Shown: piece by piece, positions 1-8,888 of the stretch
How positions within the stretch are numbered: the first letter of the stretch is position 1
Layout of the letters: each line of letters begins with the position of its first letter
DNA from: Trichlorobacter thiogenes
GTDB lineage: Bacteria > Desulfobacterota > Desulfuromonadia > Geobacterales > Pseudopelobacteraceae
Length of the DNA: 64,000 nucleotides
Direction of reading: 5' to 3'
Assembly (NCBI RefSeq): GCF_900167465.1
Contig: NZ_FUWR01000012.1
Location: forward strand, 7,501-71,500
Position numbers and translations under genes: made by a program
The notes under the pieces: model-generated
Databases searched by the model: none
What the model was told of the DNA's origin: nothing
What the model saw: the letters and a program-made list of their open reading frames with translations, nothing else

Positions 1-1848
1 ACTAATATAGTACGGCTGCTGATAGATCCCTTTATTGGCAAAGGCGGTGTAGGCCGAGGTTAACTCCAGAGGCGACACACTTGCGGCCCCCAATGCCAAG
101 GACAGGTTCGGTTCAATCTTTGAGGTAAAGCCCAATCGCTTGGCAAATGCAACCGCATGGTCCACACCGATTTTTTCAAGAATCTTCACGCTGACCACGT
201 TGATGGAGTTGGTTAAGGCCTCCCGCATGGTGACCGGGCCACGATAGTTATTATCATAGTTTTTGGGTGACCAGGTTTTGCCCAAACCTGCCGGATATTC
301 CACCGGCGAATCATCAATCACCGTGGCAGCGGTAAACCCTTTTTCCAAGGCAGCAGCATAGATAATCGGTTTAAAGGCAGAACCGGCATTTCGCTTGGCC
401 TGCACAGCCCGGTTAAACTGACTCTTACGGAAGTCATAACCGCCGATCATCGCCTTGACACCGCCGGTACGAGGGTCGATCGAGACCAAGGCACCCTGGA
501 CCTCGGGCATCTGATCAAGGGCAAAGATCGCCCCCTGGTTATTCTGATCAGGGGTAATCACCTGCAGGTCTATCACGGCCCCCAGCCCAAGTGATTTGGC
601 TGACTTTTCCGGCTTGCCATAACTGTTCACCAACGCCAATTTGCCGGCCCAACCCATTCCTTTACGGTCAAGTGCGCCGTAACGATCACCCACCCGCACC
701 GTTGCAATCCCCTTGGCAGGATCAACCGCAGTTACTACACCTGCATAGGTCTCGCCTGCTTTCAAGGCAGCAGAATCAATACCTTCTTCGACTTTGTCGC
801 AGAACGGTTCTACCTCTTCCTGCTTCAGATATTTAGCCGCCCCCCTGAACCCCTGACGCTTGTCAACCGCCTTCAAACCGGCCCTGACCGCATCATAGGC
901 CGCACCCTGCATATTGGCATTCATGGTGGTATAGATTTTCAACCCGCCTTTATAGAGCTGGTCTTCTCCATACTTTTCCTCAAGATATATCCGCATCTGC
1001 TCAAGAAAATAGGCAACTCGATCATTCATAACCCGGCGACCAGGCAAAATAGTCAGTGCGGTCTTACGGGCATGATCAGCCTCGGCCTGAGTTACGAACC
1101 CTTCCTGCACCATCCGCTCCAGCACATAGGCCTGACGCTCCTTGGCCCTCTCCAGGTGCTTGATCGGTGAATAGGCATTGGGCGCCTTGGGCAGGCCAGC
1201 CAGTATCGCCATCTCTGCCAGATTAAGCTGTTCAACCCGCTTTCCAAAGTAGGTCTCAGCAGCAGCTTCTACGCCATAGGAGCCAGCCCCCAGGTAAATC
1301 TGATTCAGGTAGAGATACAAAATCTCATCCTTGGTCAGCTTTTCTTCCATCCGCTTGGCCAGGATCGCCTCTTTAATCTTGCGGGAAAGCTTCTTTTCCG
1401 GGGTCAACAGCATGGTCTTGGTAACCTGCTGGGTAATGGTGGATGCCCCCTCTTTTTTGCGCATGGAGATGATGTTCTTGAAGGCGGCACGAACGATACC
1501 GAAATAGTCTATCCCCTTATGGGAGTAAAAACTGGCATCTTCAGCAGCAACAAAGGCCTGTATCAACTTGCGCGGCATCTTGTTAACCGGCACTACCAAT
1601 CGGCGCTCAAGATAAAACTCCCCCACCAGCGTCCCATCATCGCCAAACACCTGAGAGACAATCGGCGGCTTATAATCGGTCAGACGATCCACCTTGGGGA
1701 GCTTGGCCATCAAAAAGGCCACATATCCCCCCAGCCCCAGCAGTGACACCACCACTAAAGTAACTACAATCAACAGAAGGGTGGACAGAAAACCTTTTCT
1801 GCTGTGACTGGGTGCTCGACGACTTGTTTTGCTCTGTTCCTGATACAT
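1..1848 (-). CDS. mrcA: Penicillin-binding protein 1A, bifunctional (3' end outside window)
   Basis: Class A penicillin-binding protein that polymerises glycan strands and cross-links stem peptides in the periplasm. The frame is open from the ATG at 1846-1848 to the window edge, giving 616 residues without the C-terminus. A cytoplasmic basic stretch is followed by one membrane anchor near residues 20-42. The GT51 transglycosylase part shows EDASFYSHKG and a GASTITQQ motif. The transpeptidase active-site serine lies in GSAFKP near residue 488. AAAGG stands about nine bases before the start. The gene is divergent from the sensor operon at 2028. The family call is secure; the symbol follows the usual name of this class. 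Confidence 0.93.
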   Translation of the reverse strand, partial: MYQEQSKTSRRAPSHSRKGFLSTLLLIVVTLVVVSLLGLGGYVAFLMAKLPKVDRLTDYKPPIVSQVFGDDGTLVGEFYLERRLVVPVNKMPRKLIQAFVAAEDASFYSHKGIDYFGIVRAAFKNIISMRKKEGASTITQQVTKTMLLTPEKKLSRKIKEAILAKRMEEKLTKDEILYLYLNQIYLGAGSYGVEAAAETYFGKRVEQLNLAEMAILAGLPKAPNAYSPIKHLERAKERQAYVLERMVQEGFVTQAEADHARKTALTILPGRRVMNDRVAYFLEQMRIYLEEKYGEDQLYKGGLKIYTTMNANMQGAAYDAVRAGLKAVDKRQGFRGAAKYLKQEEVEPFCDKVEEGIDSAALKAGETYAGVVTAVDPAKGIATVRVGDRYGALDRKGMGWAGKLALVNSYGKPEKSAKSLGLGAVIDLQVITPDQNNQGAIFALDQMPEVQGALVSIDPRTGGVKAMIGGYDFRKSQFNRAVQAKRNAGSAFKPIIYAAALEKGFTAATVIDDSPVEYPAGLGKTWSPKNYDNNYRGPVTMREALTNSINVVSVKILEKIGVDHAVAFAKRLGFTSKIEPNLSLALGAASVSPLELTSAYTAFANKGIYQQPYYIS

Positions 1849-1902
1849 GCTGACAACCTTTCAAACCCCTCTATTCACACAAAAACTGCTCTGTATTTTC
1901 GC

Positions 1903-1931
1903 ACGATACCTGATTCAGGAACGTGGTTCAA
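1903..1931 (-). promoter_or_regulatory. Sigma-70-type promoter for the PBP1A gene
   Basis: On the minus strand TTGAAC (1926-1931) and TATCGT (1903-1908) are separated by 17 bases, about 55 bases upstream of the PBP1A start. It is the best match in this divergent intergenic region; seen by eye only. Confidence 0.5.
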
Positions 1932-1961
1932 GTTTTAGCTAGTGTATCGGCCTGGCTCTGC

Positions 1962-1989
1962 TTGTCAATCCGGTTATTCAGGTTATACT
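1962..1989 (+). promoter_or_regulatory. Sigma-70-type promoter for the sensor operon
   Basis: TTGTCA at 1962-1967 and TATACT at 1984-1989 are 16 bases apart. A second TATACT follows at 1992-1997. The position, about 35 bases before the ATG at 2028, fits transcription of the heme-sensor operon. Confidence 0.45.
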
Positions 1990-2027
1990 GGTATACTTAA
2001 TAGCGTTTACTCTCCGCGAGGCCACCC

Positions 2028-3227
2028 ATGCGCATCACCACCAAACTGACGTTAATTATATCTGTGTTGCTGATAACCCTGTTCATGGCACTGGGCTGGA
2101 ACTCCTATCAGCACGAACTGCGCCTGATCCAGCAGCAAGGGGTAGAAAAGGCACGCATTATTGCACGCCAGATCATCGAAACACGGGACTATCTCTCCCG
2201 TGCCGAACAGGGAGAGGCAGCACATAACTTCGCCCTGGTACCTCAAGTAGCAGCCAGCCGGATAGCGGTGAGAATCACCGAAGGCTCACCCTACTACGTC
2301 CGTCAAGTCTCCCTGCGCAATCGCAACCCGGAAAACAAGCCTGACCAGTATGAAGCATCGGAGCTGGCAAGAATAGCAGCTACGCCTGTGCCACAGGAAA
2401 GCTACAGGGTCGTTGGCAGTAACGGCAAGGAAGCCCTGCGCTACCTGCTGCCGATGACCGCCGAGAAGTCCTGCCTGACCTGCCATGGCAGCTTTGAGTC
2501 CGCACCACGCTTTGTCCAGGAACGCTTCCCCAAGGGGCATCCTTCTTACAACTACCAGGTCGGTGAAGTTATCGGCGCCATCTCTGTCTCTGTGCCGATG
2601 CGGGAACTGTACCGCTCCATTGACAGCAACCTGTTTCACGGCCTGGTGATAGAATCGGCCATCCTGCTATTGCTGCTGGTGTTTACCGGCTGGGTCATTC
2701 ACCGCGCGATTCTGAAACCGGTAGCCACGGTTGCCAAAGGGATTGAAGGGGTAGCAAGCAGCGGCAACTATACCCAGCGGATCGAACAGCCGGGCAATGA
2801 TGAAATCGGTCATCTGGTGGCCTCGTTTAACGAGCTGATGGCAGAACTGGAGCGGAGAACCCTGCAGCGGGCCGAGTCGGATGAACGCTACCGCAATTTC
2901 ATTGAGATTGCCCAGTCGCCAATCATCACCTTCCTGCCGGATGGCAAAATTGTAATCGCCAACCAAAAGGCGGAGCAACTGTTCGGGCTTACCAAAGAAG
3001 AGCTGCTGGGTCAGAGTATTTGCGATTTCATGGCCGACCCTGAACCGCTTAGAGCCGGAATCAGAGACTATTTTCAGGCTGGCAGCAGTAGTCTGATCGG
3101 CACCACCAGCCTGCAAACAGTGCGCAATGTCTGTGGCAAGCTGTTTGAGGTGGAAATGGTGATCTCTGTTTCGCAGACCGATCAGGAGGCGATGTTTACC
3201 GCCATACTCAGGACCACAAAGAGCTGA
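2028..3227 (+). CDS. Membrane sensor with periplasmic c-heme (Tll0287/DUF3365-like) domain, HAMP and PAS
   Basis: A 399-residue inner-membrane sensor. Transmembrane segments lie at about residues 7-26 and 203-224. The periplasmic part between them has a CLTCH heme-attachment motif (C149, C152, H153) in a Tll0287-like context. A HAMP linker (about 225-280) and a PAS domain (about 285-399) follow, and the protein ends there with no histidine-kinase, cyclase or methyl-accepting domain. Its signal must therefore pass to a partner, most likely the HD-GYP, STAS and RsbW-like proteins encoded directly downstream. Redox or ligand sensing through a covalent heme is known for such Geobacter domains; the stimulus here is unknown. 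Confidence 0.85.
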   Translation: MRITTKLTLIISVLLITLFMALGWNSYQHELRLIQQQGVEKARIIARQIIETRDYLSRAEQGEAAHNFALVPQVAASRIAVRITEGSPYYVRQVSLRNRNPENKPDQYEASELARIAATPVPQESYRVVGSNGKEALRYLLPMTAEKSCLTCHGSFESAPRFVQERFPKGHPSYNYQVGEVIGAISVSVPMRELYRSIDSNLFHGLVIESAILLLLLVFTGWVIHRAILKPVATVAKGIEGVASSGNYTQRIEQPGNDEIGHLVASFNELMAELERRTLQRAESDERYRNFIEIAQSPIITFLPDGKIVIANQKAEQLFGLTKEELLGQSICDFMADPEPLRAGIRDYFQAGSSSLIGTTSLQTVRNVCGKLFEVEMVISVSQTDQEAMFTAILRTTKS

Positions 3228-3242
3228 CGGGGGCCTGTGAGC

Positions 3243-4163
3243 ATGACTGCACTCCAGAACAACACGCTTTTCCAACAACTGACCAGAATCTTGAACGAGG
3301 TTTCACAGGGGAATACCACCAACGTTGAAACCATCTTTGAGCTGACCAAAGAGGGGGTGTACCCTCCGGAAATCGTAAACCTGGCGGAATCTTTCGGCAT
3401 GTTGATCGTGAACATAGAAGCAAAACAGCAACGTCTTGAACGACTGCTTACAGATTTGCAGGACAAAAACAGGGAGCTGGAACAGGTTTCCTCCAGCCTG
3501 TTAAATGCAAACATCGGCATGCTGGAGGTGCTAGGCAGTGCCATTGCAAAACGGGACAGTGATACCTGCGCCCATAATTATCGGGTATGCATTTACTCAA
3601 TCCATCTGGGAAAGGCATTGGGGTTGCCTGACGACAGTCTTCGCAGCCTGATCAAGGGTGCGTTTCTGCATGATATTGGCAAGATAGCTATCAGCGACAC
3701 CATTCTGCTGAAACCAGGCGGTCTTGACGACCGGGAATATGAGATCATCAAGACCCATGTACTGCATGGCAGTGAGATCATCAGGGCCTACAGCTGGTTG
3801 TCCGATGCCCATGATGTGGTGCTGCATCACCATGAACGCTATAACGGCGAAGGTTACCCTGACAGGCTCAAGGCAGAGCAGATCCCGCTTCATGCACGTG
3901 TTTTCAGCATTTGTGATGTCTTTGACGCACTAACCTCAAAACGCCCCTACAAGGAACCCTATCCCGTTGACTACAGCTTGAGAACCATGAGAACCGAGGT
4001 GGGTAGCCATTTTGATCCGGAAATTTTCGACCTGTTTGTACAGAATGCCCGGACTATGTACGAAACTATTGTGAATTTCAGTGAAAATCAGTTAGAAAGC
4101 AGATTACACACCATCATGCAGGACTATTTTGCGCCGCCAGAAAAGATTGGAGAAAAACGATGA
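3243..4163 (+). CDS. HD-GYP phosphohydrolase with an unnamed N-terminal domain
   Basis: Predicted cyclic-di-GMP phosphodiesterase or related HD hydrolase of 306 residues. The HD-GYP core shows HDIGKIAI and HHERYNGEGYP, followed by DVFDALTSKRPYK. The first 75 residues are not a receiver domain; they contain IFELTKEGVYPP and LAESFGM and closely resemble the N-terminus of the sigma-54 activator at 15673. A coiled coil links this part to the HD domain. The ATG at 3243 is preferred to a GTG at 3237 because the GGGGG at 3229-3233 is better spaced for it. The last four bases overlap the STAS gene, so translation is probably coupled. Confidence 0.88.
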   Translation: MTALQNNTLFQQLTRILNEVSQGNTTNVETIFELTKEGVYPPEIVNLAESFGMLIVNIEAKQQRLERLLTDLQDKNRELEQVSSSLLNANIGMLEVLGSAIAKRDSDTCAHNYRVCIYSIHLGKALGLPDDSLRSLIKGAFLHDIGKIAISDTILLKPGGLDDREYEIIKTHVLHGSEIIRAYSWLSDAHDVVLHHHERYNGEGYPDRLKAEQIPLHARVFSICDVFDALTSKRPYKEPYPVDYSLRTMRTEVGSHFDPEIFDLFVQNARTMYETIVNFSENQLESRLHTIMQDYFAPPEKIGEKR

Positions 4164-4495
4164 CGATTCAGACAACAAAAGAAGCAAACGCCACGGTACT
4201 GACCATAGCCGGCAGAATGGACGCTGTCACCGCACCGGAGTATGAAAAGGCACTGAATGAGCAGATAGCAGCCGGAGAATCCGCCTTTGTGATCGATTTT
4301 CAGGGGCTGGAGTACATCAGTAGTGCTGGCCTGAGGGCACTGCTTGCCACAGCAAAACTACTGAAGACCAAAAACGGACAGATCCGGTTGGCCAACGTAC
4401 TGGGAACGGTCAGAGAGGTATTCGACATCTCCGGTTTTGGTTCCATCTTCCAGATTCAGGATTCCGTTAGCGCTGCCCTGGCCGACCTGGGCTAA
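4160..4495 (+). CDS. STAS-domain anti-sigma factor antagonist (SpoIIAA/RsbV type)
   Basis: A 111-residue single STAS domain. The phosphorylation-site region reads YISSAGLRALL, matching the conserved Asp/Ser-Ser-x-Gly-Leu-Arg of SpoIIAA/RsbV antagonists. It starts inside the stop of the HD-GYP gene and is followed five bases later by an RsbW-like kinase, its expected partner. A SpoIIE-type phosphatase at 37557 could supply the opposing activity, but that link is inference. Confidence 0.9.
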   Translation: MTIQTTKEANATVLTIAGRMDAVTAPEYEKALNEQIAAGESAFVIDFQGLEYISSAGLRALLATAKLLKTKNGQIRLANVLGTVREVFDISGFGSIFQIQDSVSAALADLG

Positions 4496-4500
4496 AGGCC

Positions 4501-4926
4501 ATGACCTTTGATACACTCAAATGTGCAGCCACCCTTGAGAACCTCAATCAGGTAATCGAGTTCGTGGAAGAGGCTGCCGACCGATTCCAGCTGGCCACCA
4601 AGAAAAAGTTAGGCATGTTGATTGCGGTTGAAGAGGCCTTTGTCAATGTCTGCCACTATGCCTATCCCGATGCGGAGGGCGACGCAAGCATCTCATGCGG
4701 TAACGATAACGGGGCGTTTGTCGTCGAAATAGCCGATTCAGGGGCTCCGTTCGATGTCCTGTCACTACCCGCTCCTGACACCACCTCAGACATCATGGAT
4801 CGCCAGATCGGCGGTCTGGGGGTCCACTTCATCCGTACCCTGACCGATCAGGTCAGCTATCGTCGTGAAGAGGGAAACAACATCCTGCAGATGATCCTCC
4901 ACAAGGCAGAGGACACGCCTCCATGA
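4501..4926 (+). CDS. RsbW-like serine kinase / anti-sigma ATPase
   Basis: A 141-residue GHKL-fold (HATPase_c_2) protein. The N box is present in VEEAFVNVCHYAY, the G1 box as IADSGAPFD, and the G2-type segment as GGLGVHFI. Proteins of this family phosphorylate STAS antagonists and sequester a sigma factor or another target. No sigma-B-like gene is present in the window, so the output may be non-transcriptional. The end overlaps the TolC-like gene by four bases, which ties signalling and export into one operon. Confidence 0.88.
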   Translation: MTFDTLKCAATLENLNQVIEFVEEAADRFQLATKKKLGMLIAVEEAFVNVCHYAYPDAEGDASISCGNDNGAFVVEIADSGAPFDVLSLPAPDTTSDIMDRQIGGLGVHFIRTLTDQVSYRREEGNNILQMILHKAEDTPP

Positions 4927-6395
4927 CCCACTGTTTAGCGGCACGTCTGCTTTGTCTCCTGCTTCTGCTTCTTGCCCCTGCCATCACTCCAGCACACGCC
5001 GCTGACCCGGCCATGTCCCTGGATGACTGTATCGCCTTGACCCTGCGAGAAAACCGCACCATCAAAAATGCCTACCTTGACCGGGTTGTACAGAAATATG
5101 ACCTGCGCATGGCTGAAGACAAGTTTATCCCCACCCTGACCCTGGCGCCATCGGTTACCGGCAGCGGCAACACAAAACCCCTGGGAGGCGGTATAAACAA
5201 CAGCAGCAGCGACACCACGCTCAAGCCAGGTGCGGTTGCGACACTGACTGAAAACCTGCCAGCCGGTGGCACACTAAGCGTTGGCAGCAGTTATACCGTC
5301 ACCAGCACCCAGCAGGCAGTGCCGTCACGGGACTACGGCTGGAACGTCAACCTGACCCAACCGTTACTGAAAGGGGCCGGCCTGGATGTCAACCTGGAGT
5401 CAGTCCGGATTGCCCGTATAAACGAACAGAAGAATATCCTCGCGCTTAAGTCGACCCTTATCTCCACCATGTCATCAGTCATCACCTCCTACCGCAGCTA
5501 CATCCAGGCAATTAAATCGCTGGAGATCACCCGGCAGTCGCTGGAGCGCAGCCGTGAACTGGTGGCCACCAACCGGGAACTGATTGCAGCCGGACGGATG
5601 GCGGCAATCGAAATTGTCCAATCGGAAGCAGACCTGGCCAATCAGGAACTGAGTCTGTTGACTGCTGAAAACAGCCTTGATGCCGCCAGACTGGCATTAA
5701 CCAAGGCGATTGATATTGATAAAAACACCCGGATTACCCCGCTGGCAGAAACCCAGATCCCGCCGGTACCGTACACACTTGTACAGGCCAGGCAGCTGGC
5801 CTTCAGTAACCGACCGGACTACCAGAGCCTGCTACTGGATTACGAAAACAGCAAACGGGCCCTGACCATTGCCAAACGCAATACACTCTGGGATCTTTCC
5901 CTGACCGGCAGCTACACTGAAACCTACAACCGGGCCACCAGCATAACACCGGTCAACTCCAACGGTGCCTGGACAGCGGGCCTGACCCTGACCATTCCGC
6001 TGGATAACCTCTACCGTTCTTCAAGCGACCGCCAAGCCGCTCTGGCTGCTGATATCGGCCTGAAGAAGATGGAAAACAGTCTGGCACGGCAGCGGGAGGA
6101 TATAGAGATCGAGATCCAGGATGCCCTGCGTTCTGCTGAAATGAACTACCGTCAAATTAAGCTGGCCACCCTGGCACGGACACTGTCGGAAAAAAAAGTG
6201 GAAATTGAAACGGAAAAGCTGAAAGCCGGGCGTTCCACAAACTTCCAACTGGTCAGTTACCAGAATGATCTTAAAAACGCGCAGAGAAGTGAACTTGATG
6301 CGATTATCACCTACCAGAACGCCTTGACCAGCCTTGAAAGCAAGCTGGGTATTACCCTGGAACGTTGGGGTATCGCCCTGGCTGAACGGCCCTGA
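4923..6395 (+). CDS. TolC-family outer-membrane efflux channel
   Basis: A 490-residue protein with a Sec signal peptide (cleavage near AHAADP, about residue 26) and two long alpha-helical coiled-coil regions separated by beta-strand-rich segments, as expected for outer-membrane factors. The conserved start MSLDDCIALTLRENRTIKN is typical of the family. It forms the outer part of a tripartite exporter with the membrane fusion protein at 6410 and the MacB-like ATPase and permease at 8223-10117. Substrate unknown. Confidence 0.9.
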   Translation: MTHCLAARLLCLLLLLLAPAITPAHAADPAMSLDDCIALTLRENRTIKNAYLDRVVQKYDLRMAEDKFIPTLTLAPSVTGSGNTKPLGGGINNSSSDTTLKPGAVATLTENLPAGGTLSVGSSYTVTSTQQAVPSRDYGWNVNLTQPLLKGAGLDVNLESVRIARINEQKNILALKSTLISTMSSVITSYRSYIQAIKSLEITRQSLERSRELVATNRELIAAGRMAAIEIVQSEADLANQELSLLTAENSLDAARLALTKAIDIDKNTRITPLAETQIPPVPYTLVQARQLAFSNRPDYQSLLLDYENSKRALTIAKRNTLWDLSLTGSYTETYNRATSITPVNSNGAWTAGLTLTIPLDNLYRSSSDRQAALAADIGLKKMENSLARQREDIEIEIQDALRSAEMNYRQIKLATLARTLSEKKVEIETEKLKAGRSTNFQLVSYQNDLKNAQRSELDAIITYQNALTSLESKLGITLERWGIALAERP

Positions 6396-6409
6396 AACCG
6401 GGACAAACA

Positions 6410-8221
6410 ATGGAACAGCAAACCATCATAGCAGGCAGAATACTTGAAGATATGTCAGATGGGGTGATGACCATCGACCTGAGCGGTCGAATCACCACCT
6501 TTAATGCCTCAGCAGCCAAAATACTGGGGATCGCCCAGGAAGATGCACTGGCAAAGTCCTTTGGCGAGGTATTTCTGCTGGCAGAAGCCAATGATGACTT
6601 CAACCAGACCATCCTGGATGCCATCTACGAATCATCCACCAGCCATAACCGGATTGTCCCGTTTACCTGCAACGATAAACAGACCACCCTGGCATTGACC
6701 ACCACCTTTCTTAAGGCTGAGGATGGCACTGACCAGCGGATGGGCGTGATCGCCGTATTCAGTGACATTACCGAGCTGCAGGCGCTGCAGGAGGCTGAAG
6801 CCCGGCTGGCAGAAGAGATCAAAAATAAACACCGTGAACTGCAGGCAGCCTACCTGAAGACCGAAGAAGGTAATCAGCAGTTACAGTCGGCCCTGAAGAA
6901 GGTCCAGATCATCAGGAACAGTGCCACCGCCTTCACCATCATTCTCTTTCTGGGGATCGGCCTGTTTGTCTGGAACCGCAAGCCAGCCAGTCTTAGCTCT
7001 TCAGCCCCCTCACCAGCATCAACACAGGCATCTGCACCAAGCGTTGTGCCGGTCACCCCCCAGCCGGTCTCCAGCAGTATTACCCTGACCGGCAAGCTGC
7101 TGCCATTGCAGATGGTGAATATCACCAGCCCGATCTCCGGCAAGGTGGGCCAGGTCATGGTCCGCTATGGCGACGTGGTCAAGGCAGGACAACCCTTACT
7201 GGTCATGGACACCAGCGAGGCGATGATCAAGTACCGCGAGGCAAAGGCAGCCTACATCAAGGCGCAAAACAGCTACAAGCAGATGGAAAAATGGGACACC
7301 AGCGCTGATGTTGCCCGGGCGCAACGTTCTCTGGCAAAGGCCAAACTCTCACTGGAAAACCAGAAAAAGACCCTGGACGAATCAGAACGACTGTACAAAA
7401 AAGGGATTATCCCGGCCACCGAGTATGATTCAGCCAAAAGTCAGTACATCAATCAGCAGATGGATTACCAGAGTGCCCAGGAAGAGCTGAAGGCTGCCCA
7501 TGAAAAGGGTAACAGTGAAAATCGCAAGGTATCCCGTTTTGAGCTGGACAATGCTGAATCCCGCATGCGGCAGGCTGAAAAGGATATCGCCTCCTCAGCT
7601 GTAGTGGCGCCGGTCTCAGGCATTATCATGAAGCCGCCAGCCAGCGGTCAGTCCAAAGAGGGCAGAACCGTGGAGCGCGGCACCACCTTCCAGCAGGGAG
7701 AACTGCTGCTGGCCATTGGCGATCTGTCAGGTTTTTCCGTCAATGCCAAGCTGGATGAGGTGGATGTCACCAAGGTCCAACTGGGGCAGAAGGTACGGGT
7801 AAGCGGCGATGCCTTTCCGGGTCAGCAGTTAAGCGGCAGCATCCAGAGCATCTCCCCCCATGCAGAAGAGGGGGAAGGGGGCAAATCGGTCTCCTCCTTT
7901 GGCATCAAGGTGGTGATTGACTCGGTACCACCAGAACTGAAAAAGCGGATCATGGTGGGGATGACCGCCAACCTTGAGATTATCATCTACGAAAAACCCG
8001 ATGCCCTGATGGTGCCGCTGGCTGCGGTGCATGATGAACAGGGCAAACGGTATGTTACCAGAAAAAAAGGGACTGCCCCGTCAGATGCCGCCGAGAAGGT
8101 ACCGGTCACCACCGGTTACACCACCCAGGATGCGGTTGAGATCACCAGCGGCCTGAAGGCCGGTGACCTGCTAGAGGTAGCCACGCTCGGGCCACCGCCC
8201 TCACCAGGCGGGAAGCCTTAA
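6410..8221 (+). CDS. PAS domain fused to HlyD/MacA-type membrane fusion protein
   Basis: A 603-residue fusion. Residues about 8-122 form a cytoplasmic PAS domain (DMSDGVMTIDLSGRI, VFSDITELQ); 123-168 are a coiled coil; 171-189 form one membrane span; the rest is a periplasmic adaptor with lipoyl halves (ITSPISGKVGQVMV and VVAPVSGIIMKP), a long hairpin and a beta-barrel. MacA-type adaptors usually have only a short cytoplasmic tail, so a sensor domain here implies control of the exporter by a cytoplasmic signal. The reading frame is continuous, with no sign of a sequencing join. It sits between the TolC-like and ATPase genes. Confidence 0.9.
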   Translation: MEQQTIIAGRILEDMSDGVMTIDLSGRITTFNASAAKILGIAQEDALAKSFGEVFLLAEANDDFNQTILDAIYESSTSHNRIVPFTCNDKQTTLALTTTFLKAEDGTDQRMGVIAVFSDITELQALQEAEARLAEEIKNKHRELQAAYLKTEEGNQQLQSALKKVQIIRNSATAFTIILFLGIGLFVWNRKPASLSSSAPSPASTQASAPSVVPVTPQPVSSSITLTGKLLPLQMVNITSPISGKVGQVMVRYGDVVKAGQPLLVMDTSEAMIKYREAKAAYIKAQNSYKQMEKWDTSADVARAQRSLAKAKLSLENQKKTLDESERLYKKGIIPATEYDSAKSQYINQQMDYQSAQEELKAAHEKGNSENRKVSRFELDNAESRMRQAEKDIASSAVVAPVSGIIMKPPASGQSKEGRTVERGTTFQQGELLLAIGDLSGFSVNAKLDEVDVTKVQLGQKVRVSGDAFPGQQLSGSIQSISPHAEEGEGGKSVSSFGIKVVIDSVPPELKKRIMVGMTANLEIIIYEKPDALMVPLAAVHDEQGKRYVTRKKGTAPSDAAEKVPVTTGYTTQDAVEITSGLKAGDLLEVATLGPPPSPGGKP

Positions 8222-8222
8222 A

Positions 8223-8888
8223 ATGCTGACCCTGCGCGACATACGCAAGAGCTACCGGATCGGCCCCACCGAGGTGGATGTACTCAAAGGGGTATCCCTT
8301 GAAATTCAGCAGGGAGAGCTGGTCTCCATCATGGGACAGTCTGGCTGCGGCAAATCCACCCTGATGAACATCATCGGCCTTTTGGACCGCCCCACCTCCG
8401 GCAGCTTTATGCTGGATGGCGCTGAAGTCAGCTACAGCGATGATGATGCCCTGTCCGAGATCCGCAACCAGCGGATCGGCTTTGTGTTCCAGCAGTACTT
8501 CCTGCTTTCCCGCCTGACCGCCCTTGAAAACGTTGCCCTGCCGCTGGTCTACCGCGGCGACACCGGCACCAACAGTCATGATCGCTGTATGGAACTGCTA
8601 AAACGGGTCGGCATGGATGACCGTGCCAATCACCGGCCCAATGAACTTTCCGGCGGGCAGCAACAGCGGGTGGCCATTGCCCGTGCCCTGGTGGGCAATC
8701 CATCTCTGATCCTGGCCGATGAACCGACCGGCGCCCTTGACACCAATGTGGGGGGCGAAATCATGGAACTGTTCAAGACACTGAATGCGGAGGAAGGGAT
8801 CACGGTGGTGATCATCACCCACGATCCCGGCATTGCACGCCAGTGCAAACGGGTGGCGGTCATGAAGGACGGGGTGATCGTGCCATGA
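8223..8888 (+). CDS. MacB/LolD-type ABC transporter ATPase
   Basis: A 221-residue nucleotide-binding subunit. Walker A is GQSGCGKST, the signature LSGGQQQRVAIARAL, and Walker B LILADEPTGALD. The sequence class is that of LolD and MacB mechanotransmission ATPases. It begins one base after the stop of the fusion-protein gene and overlaps the permease start by four bases, so the two form a split MacB. It powers the tripartite export complex. Confidence 0.95.
   Translation: MLTLRDIRKSYRIGPTEVDVLKGVSLEIQQGELVSIMGQSGCGKSTLMNIIGLLDRPTSGSFMLDGAEVSYSDDDALSEIRNQRIGFVFQQYFLLSRLTALENVALPLVYRGDTGTNSHDRCMELLKRVGMDDRANHRPNELSGGQQQRVAIARALVGNPSLILADEPTGALDTNVGGEIMELFKTLNAEEGITVVIITHDPGIARQCKRVAVMKDGVIVP

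Noticed and set aside
1950-1970. Possible sigma-54 site ahead of the heme-sensor gene
   Set aside because: CTGGCTCTGCTTGT lacks the 10-base gap between GG and GC, and no half-site repeats are nearby.
2052-2639. Long minus-strand frames inside the heme-sensor gene and similar antisense frames elsewhere
   Set aside because: They follow codon structure of the plus-strand gene, lack ribosome-binding sites and have unlikely protein composition.
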